Positions 13,525-19,808 of a stretch of 19,808 bases of DNA are shown piece after piece (within the stretch, counting starts at the first letter, position 1; each line of letters opens with the position of its first letter). The notes under the pieces were generated by a model, which saw only the letters and a program-made list of their open reading frames with translations, ran no database searches and was not told the origin of the DNA. The stretch covers positions 2,422-22,229 of the forward strand of contig MFQK01000029.1 of NCBI GenBank assembly GCA_001783035.1, given 5' to 3'. This DNA comes from Candidatus Magasanikbacteria bacterium RIFCSPLOWO2_02_FULL_44_11. Its GTDB lineage: Bacteria > Patescibacteriota > Patescibacteriia > Magasanikbacterales > GWA2-37-8. Position numbers and translations under genes: made by a program.

Positions 13525-14964
13525 ATGAAAAATTTTTTCATCATCATAAGTATTATAGCCGGGTTGGCGCTTCTGGCCGTGGCGGGAGCGGCCGCTTTTT
13601 TTAAGAAATCTCCGACATTTCGGGAGACAATAGTCCAAAAGACCGTGGCTGAAATAGTCGCCACGTCATCGCTCCGACAGACCAGCCTTGTTCATGAAGT
13701 TTTGGGGTTTGCCGAGCCGCGTACGTACTTGCTGCTTTTTTTGAATAATACGGAGCTTCGTCCGGGGGGAGGTTTCATCGGTTCATATGGTGTTGTCCGT
13801 TTTGAAAACGGTATACCGGAACTGCGCGTCGTTGAGGGTACCGAGACTTTGGATTTTTCGGTTAGGTACCAGGATTTTGGTCCGCCACCCGAGCCGCTAA
13901 AGAAATATTTAGAATTGCGGCATTGGCAATTCCGAGACAGTAATTGGTCACCGGATTTCGTCGAAGCTACCAAGCAAGGGTTGGTTTTTTATAAAGAAGA
14001 GGGCGGTGTTGATGCTGAAAAGATAGACGGAGTTATAGCTATTACTCCCACGGTTATCGAACGCATTTTGGCTATAAGCGGTCCAATAACGGTTGATGGC
14101 ATTACTTTCACAAGTCAAAATTTCACCCGGACTCTGGAGGATGAAGTCGAATATAAATATGTTGAGCGCGGGCGTCATTTTGACGATCGAAAACGAATTT
14201 TGCGAGATTTAACGAAGGCGATGATGAAGAGGACGATGATAGATATCTTTAAGCATTGGAACAGTTATATCGAACTTGGCCCGAAATTGCTCCAAGAAAA
14301 ACAGATAATTTTTTATTCCATACATTCCGAAGAAGAACAAATGATTCAAGCTCGCGGTTGGGGCGGCACCATGCTTAGGGAAAACCGGGGGGACTATATT
14401 TTGTGGGTGGATGCCAATTTAGGCGCCTTAAAAACCGACCACGCCATCGAAAGGTCGCTGACGTATTCTTTTGAGCCGACTTCAAAAGGTTTTGTAGCTA
14501 CCGCGGCCATGCGTTTTGTCCATAAAGGTTCATTTGATAAATTTACTTCCCGCTATCGCGATTATGCTAGGGTTTATGTTCCTCAAGGAAGTAAACTTAT
14601 TAAAGCTGTAGGCTTTATGGATCGCGATCGAAGTACCAAACCCGGAATTATCGATCAAGGTGAAGAATTCGGTAAGCAGTGGTTTGGGGGGTTTGTGGCA
14701 GTCGAGCCGGGAAAAACAAAAACGGTTTCATTTAGCTATCTTCTTCCCAATTCGGTCGTCGATTCTATCAAGAACGGCCATTATATTTTGGACGTCCAGA
14801 AACAAATTGGTACGTTGCAGCCAGGGTTGACGCTGGGGTTGGATTTTGGTAAAAAAGTTGTGGGCGCGCGCCCTGGTGAAGGATTTGATCGCCATGGCGA
14901 CACGCGGTATGAGATAGAGACTGATTTGCTTATTGATCGTGCTTTTCAGATAACGCTGGAATGA
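13525..14964 (+). CDS. DUF4012 surface protein
   Basis: 479 residues. An N-terminal membrane helix (about 3-27) is followed by an outward-facing chain. The block YLLLFLNNTELRPGGGFIGSYGVV (about 68-91), with GVIAITPTVIERILAISGPI and DRKRILRDLTKAMM further on, is characteristic of DUF4012 (PF13196). The family is widespread in Patescibacteria and in some Actinobacteria and Chloroflexi, usually near polysaccharide genes. Its fold resembles LytR-CpsA-Psr-like domains to some readers, but no function is established. The C-terminal part (about 310-479) is rich in beta strands. It lies three bases after GT2 and one base before mreB. Confidence 0.85.
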   Translation: MKNFFIIISIIAGLALLAVAGAAAFFKKSPTFRETIVQKTVAEIVATSSLRQTSLVHEVLGFAEPRTYLLLFLNNTELRPGGGFIGSYGVVRFENGIPELRVVEGTETLDFSVRYQDFGPPPEPLKKYLELRHWQFRDSNWSPDFVEATKQGLVFYKEEGGVDAEKIDGVIAITPTVIERILAISGPITVDGITFTSQNFTRTLEDEVEYKYVERGRHFDDRKRILRDLTKAMMKRTMIDIFKHWNSYIELGPKLLQEKQIIFYSIHSEEEQMIQARGWGGTMLRENRGDYILWVDANLGALKTDHAIERSLTYSFEPTSKGFVATAAMRFVHKGSFDKFTSRYRDYARVYVPQGSKLIKAVGFMDRDRSTKPGIIDQGEEFGKQWFGGFVAVEPGKTKTVSFSYLLPNSVVDSIKNGHYILDVQKQIGTLQPGLTLGLDFGKKVVGARPGEGFDRHGDTRYEIETDLLIDRAFQITLE

Positions 14965-14965
14965 T

Positions 14966-15973
14966 ATGTTTATTAAAAAAATAGGAATTGATCTTGGTAC
15001 GACGAATGTTCTCGTTTATGTACCAAAAAAAGGCATCGTCGTGAATGAGCCCGGTGTGGTGGCTATTTCCAAAGCAGATGGAAAAGTTTTGGCGGTTGGG
15101 CTTGAAGCCAAAGATATGATCGGTCGGACGCCTGATTCGATTATCGCCGACCGTCCGCTTAAGGACGGCGTTATCGCCAATTACCAGACGACCGAGGCGA
15201 TGCTCCGTTATTTTATCAACAAAGCCATGGGCGGAGTCCGTTTGTTTCGGCCGGAGGTCATGGTCGCGGTTCCCGGTGGTATTACTTCGACCGAACAGCG
15301 CGCCGTCATTGATGCGACTATTGCGGCCGGTGCGCGCGCGGCTTACATTATTAAAGAACCAATCGTGGCTGCCATTGGAGCTGATATACCGATTGGGGCG
15401 GCATCCGGACATATGATAATCGACACTGGTGGCGGTACGGCGGAAATTGCAGTTATTTCTCTGGGTGGGATTGTTACATCCGGATCGGTGCGTGTTGGCG
15501 GAAATAAATTTGACCAGTCAATAGTTGACTACGTGCGGCATAAATATAATCTGGCAATTGGTGAGCGCAGCGCTGAAGAAATAAAAATCAGCGTCGGTTC
15601 CGCGGTTTATTTGGAGAAACCGCTGGTGATGGATGTAAAAGGGCGGGACATGATCAATGGTTTGCCGCGGATTGTTTCGGTTAATTCCGACGATACCACT
15701 GAAGCTTTGCAGCATGACCTGGAAGTTTTGATAAATGCCATTAAAGAAGTTCTTCAGCGCACTCCTCCGGAATTGTCGGCCGATGTCATTGATAAGGGTA
15801 TTATATTGTCGGGCGGGTCGGCCTTATTGAGAAATTTAGATGAGCTGATAGCCCAAGCTACCGGTGTATCGACGTATGTGGCCGATGAACCGCTTTTGTG
15901 CGTGGCTAAGGGCACCGGTATTGCACTGGAAAATTTGGAAAGTTACAAGCGAAGTATTTTGGCGACCCGCTGA
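14966..15973 (+). CDS. mreB: Rod-shape-determining protein MreB
   Basis: 335 residues of the bacterial actin family. Phosphate-1 loop GIDLGTTN (7-14), VAVPGGITSTEQRAVIDA, the connecting EPIVAAIGADIPI, phosphate-2 loop IDTGGGTAEIAV (D153-G157) and the adenosine motif GIILSGGSALLRNLD (from 278) are all present. MreB filaments on the inner membrane face guide lateral cell-wall synthesis. The N-terminal amphipathic part is short (MFIKK), as in Gram-positive forms that bind membrane through a loop. mreC, mreD, pbp2 and rodA are not in this window. One base separates it from both neighbours' stop or start (TGATATG at both junctions). Confidence 0.95.
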   Translation: MFIKKIGIDLGTTNVLVYVPKKGIVVNEPGVVAISKADGKVLAVGLEAKDMIGRTPDSIIADRPLKDGVIANYQTTEAMLRYFINKAMGGVRLFRPEVMVAVPGGITSTEQRAVIDATIAAGARAAYIIKEPIVAAIGADIPIGAASGHMIIDTGGGTAEIAVISLGGIVTSGSVRVGGNKFDQSIVDYVRHKYNLAIGERSAEEIKISVGSAVYLEKPLVMDVKGRDMINGLPRIVSVNSDDTTEALQHDLEVLINAIKEVLQRTPPELSADVIDKGIILSGGSALLRNLDELIAQATGVSTYVADEPLLCVAKGTGIALENLESYKRSILATR

Positions 15974-15974
15974 T

Positions 15975-17081
15975 ATGGTCATCGGTATTGAAGCGGCTCA
16001 TGCCAATAAGAACGAGCGGACGGGAGTAGAGGAGTATTGTTTTCAAGTTATTCAAGAGCTCAAAAAAATTATTCCGGCGACAGAGCAAGTTATTTTGTAT
16101 TCTGCCGAGCCTCTTCGCAATGGTCTGGAAAAAATGCCGAGCCATTGGCAGGTAAAAGTTCTGCCTTGGCCATTTTATAAATTATGGAGCCAATCGCGTT
16201 TGGCCTGGGAATTAATATGTCATCCACCGGATGTTTTTTTTGCCCCGGGACAATTGGTACCCTGGTACACGCCTAAAAAAACCGTCACCACCGTACACGA
16301 TGTGGCTTTTTTGTCTTATCCTCGGGCGTATCGATTGGCCGGCCGGCTTTATTTGTTGGCCATGCAAAGTCTTATCGCCTGGCGATCCAGTCGTATGATT
16401 ACTCCATCAATTTTTACCAAAAACGAACTGCGTCGTTATTATCCTAAAATATCCGACAACAAAGTTACGGTCATTCCGCTCGGCTTGAATCGGGAATATT
16501 ACCATCCAACAGCGACTGACGGAAAAGTTTTAGAAAAATTTGGTATCGTGAAACCGTTTATCATGTCAATTGGCCGGCTGGAAAAGAAAAAAAATACTCG
16601 GCGGATTATTGAAGCTTTTAACCAGATCCGTCAGGGCCGCCAATTGCAGTTGGTTTTAATCGGTAAACCGGGAGCGGGTTATAAACCAATCAGTGAGGCC
16701 ATGGTTAAGAGTCCTTACCATGACGATATTCGTGAACTTGGTTATTTACAGACTAATGATGTAGCGTCTCTTTTGGCGCAGGCGGAAGTGTTCGTTTTTC
16801 CGTCGCTCTATGAAGGATTTGGTTTGCCGCTCCTTGAAGCGATGGCCGCCGGATGTCCGATTGTAACTTCGTCTCTGGGGTCTTTGCCGGAGGTTGGCGG
16901 GGAAGCCGTCTGTTATGTTAATCCGCTCTATAGTAATGCTATTGCCAAGGCTGTGTCACAGCTGTTGGATGATGAAACACTTGGTGAAAAATACCGTTCG
17001 CGAGGATTGGAAAGAATTGAGAAATTTAGCTGGGAAAAAACTGCGGAAGATGTCTGGCGCTGCATTGTCAGCGCCAGGTGA
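15975..17081 (+). CDS. Glycosyltransferase family 4 (GT-B)
   Basis: 368 residues. The N-terminal Rossmann half contains GVEEYCFQVIQEL and TTVHDVAFLSYPRAY; the C-terminal half contains VIPLGLNREYY, FIMSIGRLEKKKNTRRIIEAF and PSLYEGFGLPLLEAMAAGCP. In the latter E280 and E288 make the EX7E donor-binding motif of GT4 enzymes. These transfer a sugar from a nucleotide sugar to lipid or glycan acceptors with retention. The preferred start is the ATG at 15975, one base after the mreB stop; the frame also runs upstream into mreB (to 15864), but MVIGIEAAHAN is the natural beginning of the first strand. It is the last gene of the envelope operon. Confidence 0.9.
   Translation: MVIGIEAAHANKNERTGVEEYCFQVIQELKKIIPATEQVILYSAEPLRNGLEKMPSHWQVKVLPWPFYKLWSQSRLAWELICHPPDVFFAPGQLVPWYTPKKTVTTVHDVAFLSYPRAYRLAGRLYLLAMQSLIAWRSSRMITPSIFTKNELRRYYPKISDNKVTVIPLGLNREYYHPTATDGKVLEKFGIVKPFIMSIGRLEKKKNTRRIIEAFNQIRQGRQLQLVLIGKPGAGYKPISEAMVKSPYHDDIRELGYLQTNDVASLLAQAEVFVFPSLYEGFGLPLLEAMAAGCPIVTSSLGSLPEVGGEAVCYVNPLYSNAIAKAVSQLLDDETLGEKYRSRGLERIEKFSWEKTAEDVWRCIVSAR
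17054..17077. repeat. Palindrome over the end of the GT4 gene and the holB -35
   Basis: CTGGCGCTG (17054-17062) and CAGCGCCAG (17069-17077) are perfect 9-base inverted repeats around CATTGT. No T-run follows on the plus strand, so it is a poor intrinsic terminator. It covers the -35 TTGTCA (17065-17070), the position of a possible operator. Confidence 0.7.
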
Positions 17082-17093
17082 AGTTGATATACT
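17065..17093 (+). promoter_or_regulatory. Promoter for holB
   Basis: TTGTCA (17065-17070), 17 bases, TATACT (17088-17093), each 5 of 6 to consensus. The start would be near 17100, giving a leader of only about 6 bases before the ATG at 17106. It lies mostly inside the end of the GT4 gene. Confidence 0.62.
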
Positions 17094-17105
17094 AAAGTTG
17101 TTTAT

Positions 17106-18056
17106 ATGATTATCGGACACGAACCAATTCTTCGTTTTTTGGACACTGCCGAACGTGAAAAGCGTCTGGCACAGGTCTATTGTTTTACCGGTCCGAACCG
17201 GATCGGAAAGTGCACGCTCGCCAAAACAATGGCGGCACGCCTTTTGGGTGTTGATTTTACCCGTTTAGATAGCCATCCCGATTATACGTATGTCGAACGA
17301 CTGGTTGATGAGAAGTCGGGCAAGCTCAAGAAAGATCTTTCGATTATGCAAGCCCGTGCGTTACGGGAAAAACTACAATTGCGCTCTTGGTTTGGCGGTT
17401 ACCGGGTGGTTGTAATAAATGAAGCGGAAACCCTTAACGAAGAATCATCCAACGCTCTTTTGAAAACATTGGAAGAGCCGGCTTTGAACACTGTTATTTT
17501 TTTGATCACCGAAAACGAAGCAGCGCTTTTACCGACAATCCGTTCACGCGTACAGATTATTTATTTTTCCGTTGTGCCCGACGATATTCTGGCCCCCGGC
17601 TTGGTTGAAAAGGGGTTCAGCCAAGATGACGTTGAAGCGGTGTTGCCGCTGGCGGCCGGCCGGCCAGGTTTGGCGCTAAATTTTTTGAGCGATGAAACTT
17701 TGCGGGCTTCTTATTATGATGAACTGGACAGATTTCGGTCTTTGCTGAATAGTCCTTTTTACGCAAAAGTTAAAATAGTTGAAATTTATTTTAAAGATAA
17801 GGATGAAATCGGAGAACGCCAACGAGAGCGCTTATTTAATGTGCTCGATTTATGGCTTTTAGCTTGGCGAACACTTCTTTTGGAGCAATTGGGGTTAAAA
17901 ATCGGTTCATCGTTGTTTACCCAGTCCTTGGTCGGAATTCGCCATGCCAAGGAGACCGTCATCTTAAATATTCAAAAGGTCATTGAAGCAAAAGCATTAT
18001 TAAGGTACAATGTAAATCAGCGATTAGTTATGGAAAACTGTGTAATTACTTTTTAA
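17106..18056 (+). CDS. holB: DNA polymerase III delta prime subunit (clamp-loader stator)
   Basis: 316 residues of the AAA+ clamp-loader family. IIGHEPILRFLDTAEREKRLAQVYCFTGP is the usual N-terminus, and SNALLKTLEEP (115-125) is the most diagnostic block. The ATP-site motifs are degraded: the P-loop reads GPNRIGKCT with Cys36 in place of Ser/Thr, the Walker B region reads VVVINEAE with Asn105 in place of Asp, and the SRC motif reads SRVQ (147-150). No four-cysteine zinc module is present. These losses fit delta prime, a stator that does not hydrolyse ATP, rather than the gamma/tau motor. It loads the sliding clamp with delta and gamma/tau. The C-terminal collar helices (about 200-316) are diverged. 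Confidence 0.88.
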   Translation: MIIGHEPILRFLDTAEREKRLAQVYCFTGPNRIGKCTLAKTMAARLLGVDFTRLDSHPDYTYVERLVDEKSGKLKKDLSIMQARALREKLQLRSWFGGYRVVVINEAETLNEESSNALLKTLEEPALNTVIFLITENEAALLPTIRSRVQIIYFSVVPDDILAPGLVEKGFSQDDVEAVLPLAAGRPGLALNFLSDETLRASYYDELDRFRSLLNSPFYAKVKIVEIYFKDKDEIGERQRERLFNVLDLWLLAWRTLLLEQLGLKIGSSLFTQSLVGIRHAKETVILNIQKVIEAKALLRYNVNQRLVMENCVITF

Positions 18057-18062
18057 TCAATT

Positions 18063-18068
18063 TATAAT
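18063..18068 (+). promoter_or_regulatory. Possible -10 box before the Asp-box lipoprotein gene
   Basis: A perfect TATAAT lies 21 bases before the ATG at 18089, but no good -35 is found 16-18 bases upstream (best TGTGTA). The gene may have its own weak promoter or be read through from holB. Confidence 0.3.
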
Positions 18069-18088
18069 AACTTTAACTTCACTCTACT

Positions 18089-19165
18089 ATGCGTAAACGG
18101 TTACTCATGTTGGCGGCTGCACTTTTGTTCGGGGGGGCCGGGTGCGTCAGCTTTGGCTCCAAAACGGTCCAAGGTCCCATGGGTGTGTTTCGTTCCAACG
18201 ATAAGGGCGAGACTTGGCAGCAGGCCAACACATTTCCGACTACCAAGGGTGTGAGCAGTTTGGCGGGAGTTAAGGTTTATAAATTGTTTACCGACCCAAG
18301 CGATCCAAATGCGATTTATCTCGGTTCGCGAGGACAAGGTTTATACTATTCTTATAACCGAGGCGAAAGTTGGCAGAAAGTGGAATCTCTCGGCAACCGG
18401 TTTATCTATTCGGTAGCGGTTGATCCAAAAGATAAATGTACCATCTATGTTACTGATGGCGCCGAAATAGTGAAGACGACCGATTGCAGCCGCACTTGGA
18501 AGCGAGTTTATACCGAGCAGCGCGGTGAACGAATCGTTGGCGTGGCCGTTGACTATGGTTCGTCGAATATGATTTTTACCGCTTTGTCGAGCGGGCAATT
18601 GCTACGCAGTACCAATAGCGGAGACAGTTGGCGAGCTATCAAGACATTTAATACAGGTGTTCAATACATTACAGCCGATCCATTTACACCAAATCGGATT
18701 TATGTCGCCGGTCTCAATAGCGGACTCATCCGAACAGACAATGGCGGGGACACCTGGATTCCTTTGACTACCAGTTTACAAAATTTCGCCAATAGCCTGG
18801 ATTTTTATCGGTTGATATTCCACCCGACTGAAAAGGACGCTTTATATTGGATTTCCAAGTACGGCATTCTTTTCTCAAAAGATGCGGGCCAGACGTGGAA
18901 CGCCATGCAGTTGCTTAGCCCGCCCGGGAGCGTGAACATATATTCGTTTGCAATAGGCTCAAAAAATCCGAAGGAAATGTATTATGTCGGTACCGTTTTT
19001 GGGGAAAAAGGCGCCAGCCGATCGACATTTTACAAATCGGTTGATGGTGGATCCAATTGGGTGACTAAAAAAATGCCAACTAACACCGTTCCGGTGACAC
19101 TGCTAACCCATCCCGACGACAATAATATTTTATTCATGGGTTTTACTATCCCTGACGAAAAATAA
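18089..19165 (+). CDS. Lipoprotein with seven Asp-box (BNR/sortilin-like) propeller repeats
   Basis: 358 residues. A signal peptide (MRKRLLMLAAALLFGGAGC) ends in a lipobox-like GAGC with C19. The rest is a beta-propeller: seven S/TxDxGxxW-type Asp boxes appear, SNDKGETW (36-43), SYNRGESW, TTDCSRTW, STNSGDSW, TDNGGDTW, SKDAGQTW and SVDGGSNW, roughly every 45-50 residues, alternating with VAVDP- or LIFHP-like strands. Asp boxes are structural and occur in sialidases, sortilin (VPS10) and YCF48-like assembly factors; no sialidase catalytic arginines are evident. It probably binds a protein or glycan on the cell surface. It lies between holB and frr without obvious functional tie to either. Confidence 0.82.
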   Translation: MRKRLLMLAAALLFGGAGCVSFGSKTVQGPMGVFRSNDKGETWQQANTFPTTKGVSSLAGVKVYKLFTDPSDPNAIYLGSRGQGLYYSYNRGESWQKVESLGNRFIYSVAVDPKDKCTIYVTDGAEIVKTTDCSRTWKRVYTEQRGERIVGVAVDYGSSNMIFTALSSGQLLRSTNSGDSWRAIKTFNTGVQYITADPFTPNRIYVAGLNSGLIRTDNGGDTWIPLTTSLQNFANSLDFYRLIFHPTEKDALYWISKYGILFSKDAGQTWNAMQLLSPPGSVNIYSFAIGSKNPKEMYYVGTVFGEKGASRSTFYKSVDGGSNWVTKKMPTNTVPVTLLTHPDDNNILFMGFTIPDEK

Positions 19166-19191
19166 ATTAATCAATAAATCATGACCACCGT

Positions 19192-19740
19192 ATGAATGTA
19201 CAGGATTTTAAGAAGGAGTTTAACGCCGTTATTGATTTTTTAAAAACCGATATTTCTCAACTTCGAACCGGACGAGCGACCGGTGCCATGCTCGACAGTA
19301 TTACCGTTGAGACGTATGGCAGCAGACAGCCGCTTAAGGCGGTGGGGACGATAACAGTGGCCGATGCCAAGACTATTAACGTAGAACCTTGGGATAAAAG
19401 TCAGCTAGGCGCTATTGAAAAGGGGATACGTGATTCCGGTTTAGGCATCAACCCGGTCAATGATGGAAAAATTATTCGTTTGATTTTACCGGAATTAACC
19501 AGCGAACGTCGCCAAGAGCTTTTGAAAATTTTGAGCCAGAAGCTGGAAAGCGCCCGCATTTCGATCCGTAAAGTGCGCGAAGAAGCGCGTGAGATGGTCG
19601 TTCTTGAAGAAAAAGAAGGCGGTATGAGCGAAGACCAGAAGTTTACTATGTTTGATGAAGTGGAGAAATTGGTGAAAGAGTATAATGAGCAGATTAAGAA
19701 GATCGCGGAGCAGAAGGAAAAAGAAATTACGAGTGTTTAG
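19192..19740 (+). CDS. frr: Ribosome recycling factor
   Basis: 182 residues, near the usual 185. FLKTDISQLRTGRATGAMLDSITVETYG is the conserved first helix and hinge, PLKAVGTITVADAKTINVEPWD the beta domain, and ERRQELLKILSQKLESARISIRKVREEA the return of the three-helix domain. RRF, with EF-G, splits the post-termination ribosome into subunits. In many bacteria frr follows pyrH; here pyrH of the archaeal type is more than 15 kb upstream in another operon. No Shine-Dalgarno precedes the ATG (GACCACCGT upstream). A strong terminator follows at 19772-19799. Confidence 0.97.
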   Translation: MNVQDFKKEFNAVIDFLKTDISQLRTGRATGAMLDSITVETYGSRQPLKAVGTITVADAKTINVEPWDKSQLGAIEKGIRDSGLGINPVNDGKIIRLILPELTSERRQELLKILSQKLESARISIRKVREEAREMVVLEEKEGGMSEDQKFTMFDEVEKLVKEYNEQIKKIAEQKEKEITSV

Positions 19741-19771
19741 CACGTATACATTACTTTGATCAACTAATAAT

Positions 19772-19799
19772 AAAATCACCCTTGCGAGGGTGATTTTTT
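19772..19799 (+). terminator. Intrinsic terminator after frr
   Basis: AAAATCACCCT (19772-19782) pairs perfectly with AGGGTGATTTT (19787-19797) around a TGCG loop, followed by TT. The 11-bp stem and T-run make it one of the strongest terminators in the window. The A-run on the left would allow it to work from the minus strand as well. Confidence 0.9.
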
Positions 19800-19808
19800 A
19801 TCTGCACT

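Noticed and set aside
12954-13664. 236-codon minus-strand frame under GT2 and DUF4012
   Set aside because: Complement of two clear genes; composition unlike a protein and no start context.
1-19808. Alternative genetic code (UGA as glycine)
   Set aside because: Several genes end in TGA at positions that match family lengths and start the next gene immediately, so UGA acts as a stop.
1-19808. CRISPR array, insertion sequence or integron
   Set aside because: No regularly spaced repeats, transposase or integrase motifs; the only sizeable repeat is the single inverted repeat at 5095-5222.

Overview
This window looks like a compact, gene-dense piece of a Patescibacteria (Candidate Phyla Radiation) genome, most likely from the Parcubacteria side. 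The inference rests on gene content: an archaeal-type UMP kinase, a DUF4012 protein, a half-length TsaB, a Memo-CapA fusion, a membrane protein joining a PP2C-like domain to a beta-propeller, and several one-membrane-span surface proteins typical of that group. UGA is used as a stop (for example at the ends of xseB and mreB), so the UGA-glycine code of Gracilibacteria/SR1 does not apply. Almost no start codon has a Shine-Dalgarno sequence, while sigma70-type promoters are easy to see.

Layout. 1-212 is the end of ndk. 213-460 has no clear gene and ends in a bidirectional terminator. A 58-codon rpmB (L28) gene lies on the minus strand at 461-637; its promoter faces and overlaps the promoter of the next plus-strand operon. 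That operon (727-3939) holds an M50 membrane protease, xseA, xseB, a holin-like membrane protein, a very basic 57-residue protein and pyrH. Next is a promoter with a ribosomal L10 leader/attenuator, then rplJ and rplL (4177-5088), closed by a terminator nested inside a 128-bp imperfect inverted repeat (5095-5222).

A two-gene surface operon follows (5271-8710): a membrane-anchored protein with a conserved C-terminal domain around CKPVIYLYP, and a probable lipoprotein fusing a Memo-like domain to a CapA-like metallophosphatase. Converging on it is a minus-strand gene (8726-10990/11020) for a large protein with a degenerate PP2C-like domain, three membrane segments and an NHL-like propeller. Divergent from that gene is a long plus-strand operon (11063-17081): winged-helix regulator, short TsaB, processive-type GT2, DUF4012 protein, MreB and GT4, which reads mostly as a cell-envelope and shape cluster. 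The last block (17106-19740) has holB (DNA polymerase III delta prime) behind its own promoter, a lipoprotein with seven Asp-box repeats, and frr, and ends in a strong terminator.

The best candidates for something little described are the 128-bp nested inverted repeat after rplL, the pseudo-PP2C/propeller membrane protein, the Memo-CapA fusion with its partner, and the L10 attenuator with a visible antiterminator. I see no tRNA, rRNA, CRISPR array, transposase or phage module. All family calls come from reading motifs; no database search was possible.
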